Assembly: GCF_008086115.1 (NCBI RefSeq) | Contig: NZ_VSIY01000003.1 | Coordinates: 496,001-560,000 of the forward strand | Length of the DNA: 64,000 nucleotides | Source: Maritimibacter fusiformis | GTDB lineage: Bacteria > Pseudomonadota > Alphaproteobacteria > Rhodobacterales > Rhodobacteraceae | Reading direction: 5' to 3' | In this document: positions 25,280 through 33,267 of the stretch, one piece after another | How the letters are laid out: each line of letters starts with the position of its first letter | Position numbering within the stretch: position 1 is the first letter of the stretch | Made by a program: the position numbers and the translations under genes | The notes under the pieces: model-generated | The model's input: the letters and a program-made list of their open reading frames with translations, nothing else | Database searches by the model: none | What the model was told of the DNA's origin: nothing

Positions 25280-25681
25280 ATGAAACCGAAACTGACCCAT
25301 GTTGTGGCGTTCACCGCGTTCGCCGGCCTTGCCGCCCTGAGCGCGGGCGTGGCGCTGGCCGACGACGACGACTGCCGCGTGCCGATGGCCGACTGGCAAC
25401 CGCGCGAGGCGGTGATCGCACTGGCCGACGAAAACGGCTGGATGCTGCACGAGATCGAGATCGACGATGGCTGCTACGAGATCGAGGCGCGCAACCGCGA
25501 AGGCCGCGACATCGAGGTGACGCTCGACCCCCGGACCCTCGCGGTGATCGAGATCGAGTATGACGATGACGACGACAAGGCGCGCGGCAACCGGCGCGGG
25601 CCGACGCCTGCCGGCACCATTGCCCCGCCCGCGAACGGCCTGTTCGAGAACGCCACGCCGCCGCAAGTGAAATCCAACTGA
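25280..25681 (+). CDS. Secreted PepSY-type protein, paralogue
   Basis: A 133-aa protein with a signal peptide (..AALSAGVALA/DD) and 'DDDDCRVPMADWQPREAVIALADENGWMLHEIEIDDGCYEIEARNREGRDIEVTLDPRTLAVIEIEYDDDDD'. It shares 18 consecutive residues (DDDCRVPMADWQPREAV) with the protein at 23491, so the two arose by duplication. An Asp run is followed here by a ~35-residue Pro/Asn-rich tail. AAAGGAG precedes the ATG. Confidence 0.85.
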   Translation: MKPKLTHVVAFTAFAGLAALSAGVALADDDDCRVPMADWQPREAVIALADENGWMLHEIEIDDGCYEIEARNREGRDIEVTLDPRTLAVIEIEYDDDDDKARGNRRGPTPAGTIAPPANGLFENATPPQVKSN

Positions 25682-25690
25682 CCCCGACAG

Positions 25691-25719
25691 CGGCACGGCG
25701 CCGACCGCGCGCCGTGCCG
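25691..25719 (+). other. Stable hairpin between PepSY and DUF2271 genes
   Basis: An 11-bp perfect stem (CGGCACGGCGC with GCGCCGTGCCG) with a 7-nt loop lies 9 bp after the PepSY stop. There is no T-run; it probably stabilises the PepSY message or reduces readthrough. Confidence 0.6.
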
Positions 25720-25753
25720 ACCCCATCCCCCATTCCCAGCACAGAGATCGACC

Positions 25754-26224
25754 ATGAAATCCCTGCTTGCCTCCCTCGCGCTGACCACGGCGCTGACCGC
25801 CCCCGGCCTGGCGCTCGCCAAGCCGGTCACCTTCACCACCACGCTCAATGCCTACGGCGGCGACGGCGCCTATCTTGCGCTCTATGTCACCGATGCGCAG
25901 GGCAGCTATGTCGGCAGCCTGTGGATGGCTGGCGGCAAGTCGAAATACTATGAGCACCTGTCGGACTGGTATCGCGCCACCGGCGGCGACCCGGCGCAGA
26001 TCGACGGCATCACCGGCGCCAGCGTCGGGGCGGGGCGGACGCTCGAGATCACGCTCGACCTGACCGACGCGCTGTTCGATGCGGGCTATACCCTGCATAT
26101 CGACGCCTCGGTCGAGGACATGCGCGACAGCCCCAATGAAGTCGCGGTGCCGCTGACCACTGAAGGCGCCGGGCAGACGGTGCGCGGACGCCGCTACATC
26201 GCCAGCTTCAGCTACGATATGTGA
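25754..26224 (+). CDS. DUF2271 periplasmic protein
   Basis: A 156-aa protein with a signal peptide (MKSLLASLALTTALTAPGLALA/KP). The mature domain shows 'AYGGDGAYLALYVTDAQGSYVGSLWMAGGKSKYYEHLSDWYRAT' and 'DGITGASVGAGRTLEITLDLTDALFDAGYTLHIDASVEDMRDSPNEVAVPL', the DUF2271 pattern. The family is commonly encoded beside PepSY transmembrane proteins and ApbE, as here. The role is probably in extracytoplasmic flavin or metal redox chemistry but is unproven. Confidence 0.85.
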   Translation: MKSLLASLALTTALTAPGLALAKPVTFTTTLNAYGGDGAYLALYVTDAQGSYVGSLWMAGGKSKYYEHLSDWYRATGGDPAQIDGITGASVGAGRTLEITLDLTDALFDAGYTLHIDASVEDMRDSPNEVAVPLTTEGAGQTVRGRRYIASFSYDM

Positions 26225-26233
26225 GGCGATGAG

Positions 26234-28441
26234 ATGATACGCAGGCTTCACCGCTGGCCCGCGCTGGCCGCCCTCGCGCTCGTCGCGCTTCTCAGCCTGA
26301 GCGGGGCGGCGCTGTCGGTGTTTCCGGCAGCCGAGCGGATCGCCGCGCCGCAGGCCGGGGCGGGCCTGACGGTCGCCACCCTGGCCACCCGCATCCAGAC
26401 CGCCTATCCCGGCGTCGAACAGATCCGCCGCGCCCCGTCCGGGCGGATCACCGCGTGGTGGTTCGACAATGGCACGCCGGGCGCCGCCGTCATCGACCCG
26501 GCAACGGGTCAGGGCGTGGCCCCCGCCGACCCCGGCCGGGCCGAACGCTGGCTGACCAACCTGCACCGCTCGCTGTTTCTGGGCGACGCGGGGCGCCTTG
26601 CGATGGCCGCCGGGGCGGCGGCGATGCTGGTCCTGTCGCTGTCCGGCGCGGCGTTGGTCGCCCGGCGCGCGGGCGGCTGGCGGCACTGGTTCGCACGCAC
26701 CCGCGGGCCGCGTGCCGGGCGGCTGCATGTCGGGATCGCGCGGCTCGTTGTGCCGGGCCTGGTGCTGTCCTCCGCCACCGCCCTGTGGATGACGGCCTCC
26801 ACCTTCGACCTGCTGCCCGATAGCGCCGCCGCACCGGCGTTTCCGACCGAGGTGAGCGGCGAGACCGGCGTGGCGCTCGACCGGCTGGCGCTGCTGGGCG
26901 ACACGCCGGTGGCCGAGCTGCGCGAACTCAGCTTTCCCTTTCCCGACGACGCCACGGATGTCTTCACGCTCAGGACCGACCGGGGTGCCGGGTATCTCGA
27001 CCAGGGCACCGGCGCGCTGCTGGCCTGGGACGACCTTGGCGGCTGGGCGCGGGTCTCGGAAACCGTCTACATGCTGCATACCGGCCAGGGCGCGGCGGCG
27101 CTGGGGCTGGTGCTGGGCCTGATGGCGCTTGGCGTGCCCGCGATGGGGGCCAGCGGTGTTCTGGTCTGGCGGGCCGGGCGGCGCGGGCGCGGGCGCATCC
27201 GCGCCAACCAGCCCGCCCGCCGGGCCCGGACGATCCTGCTGGTGGGCAGCGAGGGCGGCAGCACCTGGGGGTTCGCCGCAACGCTGCACGCGGCCCTGAC
27301 CGAGGCCGGGCACAGCGTTCACACGGCACCCATGTCGGCCTTCGCGCCGGACCGCTACACCAACGCCGAACGGATCATCGTGCTGGCCGCGACCTACGGC
27401 AACGGCGCGGCCCCAGCGACCGCCCGCGACTTTCTCGACCGGCTGGAGCGGCTGGACACCGCCCCCGCCGCGCCGCTCGCCGTGCTCGGGTTCGGTGACC
27501 GCAGCTTTCCCGCCTATTGTGCCTTTGCCCACGCCGTCGAAGCGGCGGCAGCGGAAAAAGGCTGGCGCGAACTGATGCCGCTCGACACGGTGGACCGCCA
27601 GTCGCCGCAGGACTTCGCGCGCTGGGGGCGGGCGCTGGAGCAGGTGCTGGGCATCGACCTCGAGCTTGCGCACCGGCCCGTGCAACCGCCGACCGAGCGC
27701 CTGACGCTGATTTCGCGGCGCGACTTCGGCGCCGAGGTGCAGGCCCCGACCGCCATCCTGCGCTTTGCCCTGCCGCGCACGACGCTGTGGCAGCGGCTGA
27801 GCGGGGCGGGTTTCGCGCGCTTCGAGGCGGGCGACCTGATCGGCATCCTGCCCGACGGCAGCCCGGTGCCGCGCCTCTACTCGCTCGCCTCCGCCCGCCG
27901 CGACGGGTTTGTCGAGATCGTGGTCAGGAAACATCCCGGCGGCCTGTGCTCGGGGCAACTCACCGCGCTCGAACCCGGCGACAGCGTGACCGCCTTTCTG
28001 CGCCGCAATCCCGGCTTCCGGCCCGGCCGCCGCGCCCGGCCCCTGATCCTGATCGGGGCCGGGACCGGCATCGGCCCGCTGGCGGGGATCACCCGCGCCA
28101 ACACGCGGCGGCGGCCCATCCACCTGTTTTTCGGAATGCGCCACCCCGACAGCGATTTCTTCTACCAGGGCGAGATCGCAACCTGGCAGGCCGAGGGCAG
28201 GCTGGCCCGTCTGGTCACCGCCGTGTCGCGCGGGCAGCGGCCATATTACGTGCAGGACGCGCTGCGCGGCGAGGCCGCCGAGGTCGCCCGGCTGATCCGG
28301 GGCGGGGCGCGCGTGATGGTCTGCGGCGGGCGCGACATGGCGGCGGGCGTGGCCGATGCGATGGCCGACATCCTCGCGCCCGTGGGGCTGACCCCGGCGC
28401 TCTTGAAGGCCGAGGGGCGCTATGTCGAAGATGTCTACTGA
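26234..28441 (+). CDS. PepSY-TM / flavodoxin / FAD-NAD(P)H reductase fusion
   Basis: A 735-aa membrane flavoprotein. Residues ~1-310 are a PepSY_TM region with several hydrophobic helices and conserved His ('LHRWPALAALALVALLSLSGAAL', 'LHVGIARLVVPGLVLSSATALW', 'VYMLHTGQGAAALGLVLG'). From ~332 comes a flavodoxin domain ('ILLVGSEGGSTWGFAATLHAAL', 'LAATYGNGAAP'). From ~480 follows a ferredoxin-NADP reductase module with 'PRLYSLASA' (FAD) and 'ILIGAGTGIGPLAGI' and 'VMVCGGRDMAAGVADAM' (NAD(P)H). It should move electrons from cytoplasmic NAD(P)H to a membrane or periplasmic acceptor. GTGAGG precedes ATG 26234. The 3' end overlaps the ApbE gene by 20 bp. Confidence 0.9.
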   Translation: MIRRLHRWPALAALALVALLSLSGAALSVFPAAERIAAPQAGAGLTVATLATRIQTAYPGVEQIRRAPSGRITAWWFDNGTPGAAVIDPATGQGVAPADPGRAERWLTNLHRSLFLGDAGRLAMAAGAAAMLVLSLSGAALVARRAGGWRHWFARTRGPRAGRLHVGIARLVVPGLVLSSATALWMTASTFDLLPDSAAAPAFPTEVSGETGVALDRLALLGDTPVAELRELSFPFPDDATDVFTLRTDRGAGYLDQGTGALLAWDDLGGWARVSETVYMLHTGQGAAALGLVLGLMALGVPAMGASGVLVWRAGRRGRGRIRANQPARRARTILLVGSEGGSTWGFAATLHAALTEAGHSVHTAPMSAFAPDRYTNAERIIVLAATYGNGAAPATARDFLDRLERLDTAPAAPLAVLGFGDRSFPAYCAFAHAVEAAAAEKGWRELMPLDTVDRQSPQDFARWGRALEQVLGIDLELAHRPVQPPTERLTLISRRDFGAEVQAPTAILRFALPRTTLWQRLSGAGFARFEAGDLIGILPDGSPVPRLYSLASARRDGFVEIVVRKHPGGLCSGQLTALEPGDSVTAFLRRNPGFRPGRRARPLILIGAGTGIGPLAGITRANTRRRPIHLFFGMRHPDSDFFYQGEIATWQAEGRLARLVTAVSRGQRPYYVQDALRGEAAEVARLIRGGARVMVCGGRDMAAGVADAMADILAPVGLTPALLKAEGRYVEDVY

Positions 28442-29408
28442 ACCGGCGCGCCTGGCCCTGAACGGCGCGACGATGGGCACGCGCTGGCAGGCCACGTTCT
28501 TCGCTGCGCCGGGTTTCGACCCGGACCCGGTGCGCGCCGCGCTCCAGCAAGCCGTCGACGAGGTCGACGCCCAGATGTCCACCTGGCGGGCCGACAGCGA
28601 CCTCATGCGCCTCAACGCGGCTGAAACCGGCGCATGGGTGATGGTGCCGGACCGGCTGCGGCAGGTCCTGGCGCTCGGGCTGGAGATCGGGCGCGCCTCG
28701 GGCGGCGCTTTCGACATCGGCATGGGCGACGCGGTCACGGCCTGGGGCTTTGGCCCCGAGGACGCGGCGCCCGAGGCGATCCGGGCCGCGATGACCCGGC
28801 GGCGCGGACCGGCACACACGATGCTGGAAATTGACGGGGACCGCGTGCGCAAGACCGCGCCCGTCGCGCTCGACCTCAATGGCATCGCCAAGGGCCACGG
28901 CACCGACCGGCTGGCCGAGACGCTGGTTGCGCTTGGCATCGATGCGGGCCTTGTCGGCATCGACGGCGAGATGCGCGCGCTCGGGGTCAGGCCCGACGGG
29001 CAGCCCTGGGCCATCGCGGTGGAAGCGCCCGACTTCGCCGCCCGCGCGCCGCATTCCGTCCTTGCGCTCGAGGATGCGGCGGTCGCGACCTCGGGCGACT
29101 ATCGCCACTGGGTCGAGGTGCAGGGACGCCGCCTGTCGCACACGATGGACCCGGACAAGGGCAGGCCGCTTCCCGCCCCGCCGGCCTCGGTCACCGTCGT
29201 CGCGCGCACCTGCGCCGAGGCCGACGCCTGGGCAACCGCCCTGATGGTGCTGGGCCCCGACAAGGGGGGCGAACTGGCGCGCGAGCGCGGGCTCGACGCG
29301 CTGTTCCTGATGCGCGATCAGGACGGGCGCACCACCAGCCGCGCAACGGGCCGTCTGTTCGGACAAGGCGCGGCGCAGAGCCGAACCGCCCCGGCCAAGC
29401 TCCGTTGA
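28422..29408 (+). CDS. apbE: FAD:protein FMN transferase, ApbE family
   Basis: A 328-aa ApbE-type flavin transferase, which attaches FMN from FAD to a Thr/Ser of a target protein. Visible features are 'GATMGTRWQATF', 'DAQMSTWRADSDLMRLNA', 'DIGMGDAVTAWGFGP', 'DLNGIAKGHGTDRLAETL', 'ATSGDYRHW' and 'LSHTMDPDKGRPL'. The N-terminus (MSKMSTEPARLALNGATMG) has no signal peptide or lipobox, unlike most ApbE proteins, so this one may work in the cytoplasm. GAGGGG stands 4 bp before ATG 28422. Translationally coupled to the reductase gene. Confidence 0.9.
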   Translation: MSKMSTEPARLALNGATMGTRWQATFFAAPGFDPDPVRAALQQAVDEVDAQMSTWRADSDLMRLNAAETGAWVMVPDRLRQVLALGLEIGRASGGAFDIGMGDAVTAWGFGPEDAAPEAIRAAMTRRRGPAHTMLEIDGDRVRKTAPVALDLNGIAKGHGTDRLAETLVALGIDAGLVGIDGEMRALGVRPDGQPWAIAVEAPDFAARAPHSVLALEDAAVATSGDYRHWVEVQGRRLSHTMDPDKGRPLPAPPASVTVVARTCAEADAWATALMVLGPDKGGELARERGLDALFLMRDQDGRTTSRATGRLFGQGAAQSRTAPAKLR

Positions 29409-29445
29409 GCGCCCGGGGTGTCGCGCGACAACAGCGACGCGCGCC

Positions 29446-30990
29446 CTACCCCTTGCGGTATTTGTCCAGCCCGCCGGATTTCAACGCCTCGACCAGGTCG
29501 CGTTTGCGGATCTTGGCGGCTTCGACCGGCATGTCGTCGATCAGCTCGATCCGGCGCGGCACCTTGTAGGCGGCGAGGTTGTCGCGGCAGAAGGCCATGA
29601 GGTCATCGGCGCTGACCTCGCGGCCCTCGAGCGGGACCACCACCGCCACCGGGATCTCGCCCTTGGCCTCGTCGGGTTCGGGGACCACCGCGCAGATCGA
29701 CACGCCGCCGTGCTGGTAGAGCGTGCTTTCGACCTCGAGCGGGTAGATGTTGTGGCCGCCGGTGATGATCACGTCCTTCTTGCGGTCGACGATGAACAAA
29801 AACCCGTCCGCATCGACATAGCCCAGATCGCCGGAGCGCCAGCCGTCGGGGCCGAAAGCCGCTGCCGTGGCCTCGGGGTCGTCGGCATAGCCCGGGGTGA
29901 CGCAATCGCCGCCGATCACCACTTCGCCGACCTCGCCCACCGGCATCGGCTGGCCGTCCTCGTCCACGATCAGGATGCGCGACGACCCCACCGGCAGGCC
30001 GGCGGCGCCGGGTTTTCTGAGGCCCGCGACCGGTTCCATCACGTTCTGGCCGCAGGTTTCGGTGGCGCCGTAGACCTGGCTGACCTTGACGCCGGACAGC
30101 TCCTCGAACCGGCGGATCACCGGCTGCGGCACCGGCGAGCCGCCGGTGGTGCAGACCCTGAGCGAGGTCAGGTCGTGGCGCGCGGGGTCATAGCCGCCGA
30201 CCATGTAGACATACATCGTGGGGGTTCCGCCGAAGTAGCTGGCCTTGTGGCGCGCGATGTCGGTCAGCACGCGCTCGGTGTCCCAGCGTTCATGCAGGAC
30301 CATGGTGCCGCCGGTATAGGCGCAGAGGTTCAGCGTCACCGTGAGGCCGAAATTGGTGAACAGCGGCACCGCGCAGAGATAGGTTTCGCGGCCGTATTGC
30401 GTCCCGTGCGCGACCATCATGTCGCGAAAGCTCGAACAATTGTTGAAATGGGTCTGCTCGATCGCCTTGGGCCGTCCCGTGGTGCCGGAGGTGAAGAACA
30501 GCGCGGCGGTGTCGTGGGGGGTGGCGGGGTGGTCGTCGAAGCTGTCGGGCGCGTCCTTCATGGCGGCGTCGAGGTCGGTATCCCCTGCCCCCGCCGCCCC
30601 GCCGGTGACGAAGGCAGGCACGTCGCCGGGCAGGTCGGCGCGGATGGTGTCGAAATAGGCCTGCGTCGCCGCGTCCGTCACCAGCGCGCGGATGCGGCTC
30701 GACGACAGGATCGCGGTCAGTTCGGACTGGCGGAACATGGCGCTGATCGGGGCGGGCACCGCGCCGAGGCGCTGGCAGGCCCAGAACGCCACCGCCATCA
30801 TCGGCGTCGACGGCAGATAAAGCCCGACCCGGTCGCCCGGCCCGATGCCGGCGGCACCGAGGACATTGGCCATGCGCGCAGTGCGGCGGCCGAACTCGGC
30901 ATGGCTGATGCGCTCATCCTCCCAGATCAGGAAGGTCTGGTCGGGGATCAGTGCCACGTTGCGCGCGAGTATCTGGGGGAGCGTTTCCAT
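29446..30990 (-). CDS. AMP-dependent acyl-CoA synthetase
   Basis: A 514-aa ANL-superfamily ligase. The P-loop 'FFTSGTTGRPK', 'YGATETCG', 'GWRSGDLGYVDADGFLFIVDRKKDVIITGGHNIYPLEVE' and a C-terminal Lys ('EAAKIRKRDLVEAL') are present. It should activate a carboxylic acid with ATP and CoA. The start is ATG 30990 (METLPQIL), with AGGAC about 10 bp before; a further in-frame start at 31047 would add 19 residues and remove the promoter spacing. A regulon dyad lies 58 bp upstream. Single-gene unit, convergent with apbE. In a steroid pathway it could activate a side-chain acid. Confidence 0.88.
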   Translation of the reverse strand: METLPQILARNVALIPDQTFLIWEDERISHAEFGRRTARMANVLGAAGIGPGDRVGLYLPSTPMMAVAFWACQRLGAVPAPISAMFRQSELTAILSSSRIRALVTDAATQAYFDTIRADLPGDVPAFVTGGAAGAGDTDLDAAMKDAPDSFDDHPATPHDTAALFFTSGTTGRPKAIEQTHFNNCSSFRDMMVAHGTQYGRETYLCAVPLFTNFGLTVTLNLCAYTGGTMVLHERWDTERVLTDIARHKASYFGGTPTMYVYMVGGYDPARHDLTSLRVCTTGGSPVPQPVIRRFEELSGVKVSQVYGATETCGQNVMEPVAGLRKPGAAGLPVGSSRILIVDEDGQPMPVGEVGEVVIGGDCVTPGYADDPEATAAAFGPDGWRSGDLGYVDADGFLFIVDRKKDVIITGGHNIYPLEVESTLYQHGGVSICAVVPEPDEAKGEIPVAVVVPLEGREVSADDLMAFCRDNLAAYKVPRRIELIDDMPVEAAKIRKRDLVEALKSGGLDKYRKG

Positions 30991-31048
30991 TCGCCACTTG
31001 TCCTGTCCTGGGTATCGCGGTTTCTGGCAGGCGGCGGGCGGCGGCACA

Positions 31049-31064
31049 TCGTCCGCGAGGACTA
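31049..31064 (-). promoter_or_regulatory. Catabolic-regulon dyad, copy 3
   Basis: On the minus strand TAGTCC-TCGC-GGACGA followed by TG; a CAGAAA hexamer begins 22 bp on. It faces the acyl-CoA synthetase gene (58 bp to the start). Confidence 0.72.
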
Positions 31065-31073
31065 TTGCCCGCG

Positions 31074-31089
31074 TCGTCCGGGCGGACGA
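31074..31089 (+). promoter_or_regulatory. Catabolic-regulon dyad, copy 4
   Basis: A perfect dyad TCGTCC-GGGC-GGACGA followed by TGC, facing the plus-strand SDR (53 bp to the start). CAATCTGG begins exactly 22 bp on (31112), the same octamer and spacing as at copy 6. The centre is 25 bp from copy 3. Confidence 0.75.
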
Positions 31090-31142
31090 TGCGCGGGCGC
31101 GGGGCGATGGTCAATCTGGGCGAAAGACACGGGAGGGGCGGC

Positions 31143-31898
31143 ATGGGACGGCTTGACGGCAAGGTGGCGATCATCACCGGGGCGACCTCGGGCATCGGGG
31201 CCGTGGCGGCGCGGCTGTTCGCCGCCGAAGGTGCCAAGGTGGCGGTGAGCGGGCGCAGCGCGGAACGGGGCGCTGCCGTGGTCGAAGGCATCCGGGCGGC
31301 GGGGTTTGAGGCCGCGTTCTTCGCCGCCGATTTCGACGAGACCGACAGCGTCGGCGCGATGGTCGACGCGGCGGCGGCGCATTTCGGCGGGCTTCACGTG
31401 CTTTACAACAACGCGGGCGGGTCGAGTGCCGAGGATGGCCCCCTGACCGAAGCGCCCGAGGCCGAGTTCTGGCGCTGCATGCGGGTGGACCTCTTTGGCA
31501 CATGGCTGACCTCGCGCCACGCGATCCCGCATATGCGCAAGAGCGGCGGCGGCTCGATCATAAACTCGTCGTCCATCGTCGGCGCGATGGGCATTCCCAA
31601 CCGCGATGCCTATACGGCGGCCAAGGGCGGCGTGATCGCGCTGGGCCGGTCGATGGCGGTGGAGTTCGCGCCCGACAACATCCGCGTCAACACGCTGGTG
31701 GCCGGCGCGGTCGGCACCGACCGGGTGATGAAGTTCTACGAGACCGAGCCGCATCTGAAGGCGCAGTGGGACGCCTACCTGCTGGGCATCGCGACGCCCG
31801 AGGACGTGGCGAATGCGGCGCTGTTCCTGGCCTCGGACGAAAGCGCGCGGACCACCGGGCATATGCTGCCGGTGGACAGCGGTATTCTCATTTCGTGA
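31143..31898 (+). CDS. SDR-family oxidoreductase
   Basis: Classical SDR, 251 aa: 'AIITGATSGIGAVAARLFAAEGAKVAVSGR', 'YNNAGGSS', 'NSSSIVGAMGIPNRDAYTAAKGGVIALGRSMAVEF' (Ser, Tyr-x3-Lys intact) and 'RVNTLVAGAVGT'. 'VSGRS' after beta-2 suggests NADP preference. GGGAGGGGCGGC precedes the ATG. Monocistronic with its own regulon dyad, divergent from the acyl-CoA synthetase. The 3' end overlaps the convergent SDR by 11 bp. A hydroxysteroid dehydrogenase role is inferred from context. Confidence 0.88.
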   Translation: MGRLDGKVAIITGATSGIGAVAARLFAAEGAKVAVSGRSAERGAAVVEGIRAAGFEAAFFAADFDETDSVGAMVDAAAAHFGGLHVLYNNAGGSSAEDGPLTEAPEAEFWRCMRVDLFGTWLTSRHAIPHMRKSGGGSIINSSSIVGAMGIPNRDAYTAAKGGVIALGRSMAVEFAPDNIRVNTLVAGAVGTDRVMKFYETEPHLKAQWDAYLLGIATPEDVANAALFLASDESARTTGHMLPVDSGILIS

Positions 31899-32772
31899 CG
31901 GGCGGCTCGGCGTAGGTCAGGCCAAGGCGCGGCTGGGCGTCGCGCAGGGTCTCGTCGAAGGCGCGCGCGATGGCGTCCACGTCCCAGTCGCCCGTGAGGA
32001 CCGGGGCGGCGATCATCGGGTGGGTCACCAGCGACAGGTCGCGGCCCGCGATGCGGACAAGCTGGCCGGTGATGCCTTGGGCGGCATCCGACAACAGGTA
32101 GCTGACCAGCGGCGCGTTCGTCTCGGGCGTTGGCAGCGTGGTATAGGCCACGTCGCGCGAGGCCGATTGTTCGGCCAGCAGCGCGGCGTTGGTCCTGGCC
32201 ATCGCGGTTTCGGCCAGCGGCGAGATCGCGTTGACGCGGATCGGCGTGTCGCGCAGCTCCATCGCCCAGCTGTAGGTCAGCGAGGCGATGCCGCCCTTGG
32301 TCGCGGCGTAGGCACCGAGGCCGATGTCGCCCGCCTGCGAGCCGGAGGCGACGTTGACGATGGCGCCGCCGCTGCCCTGTTCGCGGAACGCCGCGACGGC
32401 GGCCTGGGTGCATTGGGCAGTGCCGAAAAGGTTGACCTCGAACATCCGGCGCAGGTCGGCAGGCCACATCGCCTCGATCTTGCCGGGGCGCAGGATGCCC
32501 GCGTTGTTGACGAAGCCGGTGATGGTGCCGAAGGCGTCGCGGCAGGCGGCGACCAGGTCGCGGCCCGCGCCGGGGCGGCTGATGTCGCAGGGCAGCGCCA
32601 CGGCGCGTCCGCCGGCGGCGGTGATCTCGTCTGCAACGCGCTCGGCGTCCGGTCCGACGATATCGTTGACGAGGACCGCAGCACCGAGGCTGGCGGCGTG
32701 GCGGGCATAGGCGGCCCCGAGGCCGTCGCCCGCGCCGGTGATCACGATGGCCTTGCCGGTGAGGGTGATCAT
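31888..32772 (-). CDS. SDR-family oxidoreductase
   Basis: A 294-aa SDR with 'AIVITGAGDGLGAAYARHAASLGAAVLVNDI' (Asp after beta-2: NAD likely), 'VNNAGIL', Ser, 'YAATKGGIASLTYSWAMEL', and an extended C-terminus ('PVLTGDWDVDAIARAFDETLRDAQPRLGLTYAEPP') seen in SDRs related to the MFE-2/17-beta-HSD4 group. Last gene of the fadD3-like operon; ATG 32772 overlaps the previous stop by 4 bp. Likely a beta-hydroxyacyl-CoA or hydroxysteroid dehydrogenase. Confidence 0.87.
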   Translation of the reverse strand: MITLTGKAIVITGAGDGLGAAYARHAASLGAAVLVNDIVGPDAERVADEITAAGGRAVALPCDISRPGAGRDLVAACRDAFGTITGFVNNAGILRPGKIEAMWPADLRRMFEVNLFGTAQCTQAAVAAFREQGSGGAIVNVASGSQAGDIGLGAYAATKGGIASLTYSWAMELRDTPIRVNAISPLAETAMARTNAALLAEQSASRDVAYTTLPTPETNAPLVSYLLSDAAQGITGQLVRIAGRDLSLVTHPMIAAPVLTGDWDVDAIARAFDETLRDAQPRLGLTYAEPPVTK

Positions 32773-33260
32773 GGCGCCTCCTTTTCCAGGGACAGCAACG
32801 CGCGGGCGGCCTCGGAGCCGTCGAGCAGCCGGGTTTCGCGGGTAATGATGCGCCAGCCCCCTGCCCCGCGCGCCAGATGGATGCGGTTGGCGCTGACCCG
32901 GGCGGCACGCCAGCCGTCGCCGTCGGCCACTAAGACCTGCGAATAGCAGATCGCCGTTGCGCGGTCGCCGTCGAGCGTGACCAGCGGCAGGCTGAGCACA
33001 TGGGCGCAGCCGCGCGCCACGAAATCGCGGTGGGTGTCGAGGTCGACCAGCGCGCCCACAGCCTTGGCCCCGTCCAGCCTTGGCCCGCCGAAATCATAGC
33101 TGCCATCCTCGGCCCAAAGCGCGGCGGTGGCTTGGGCGTTGCGGGTGTCGACGGCGGGGCCGTAGCTTGCGATCAGGCGCATGATGGCCAACTCGTCCTC
33201 GAGCGCGCGCTGGCGGGATTCGAGGGCTGCGAGGCGGGCGGTGAGGTCTGTGTCGGCCAT
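32769..33260 (-). CDS. SnoaL/NTF2-fold protein
   Basis: A 163-aa NTF2-like protein. After a short coiled N-terminus ('LTARLAALESRQRALEDELAIMRLI') comes 'ASYGPAVDTRNAQATAALWAEDGSYDFGG', with Tyr and Asp five apart, and later 'DFVARGCAHVLSLPLV' with a His. Tyr/Asp/His at these places is the catalytic pattern of scytalone-dehydratase-like and BaiE-like dehydratases. AGGAAAGAC precedes ATG 33260. It lies between SDR genes of a putative steroid operon, so a hydroxysteroid dehydratase or ketosteroid-isomerase-type role is possible, not shown. Confidence 0.8.
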   Translation of the reverse strand: MADTDLTARLAALESRQRALEDELAIMRLIASYGPAVDTRNAQATAALWAEDGSYDFGGPRLDGAKAVGALVDLDTHRDFVARGCAHVLSLPLVTLDGDRATAICYSQVLVADGDGWRAARVSANRIHLARGAGGWRIITRETRLLDGSEAARALLSLEKEAP

Positions 33261-33267
33261 GTCTTTC

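Noticed and set aside
24572-29014. A 1480-codon open frame on the minus strand opposite the redox cluster
   Set aside because: It is antisense to genes with clear domains and signal peptides, and its translation is low-complexity Arg/Gly/Ala/His-rich text. Long antisense frames are expected in very GC-rich DNA.
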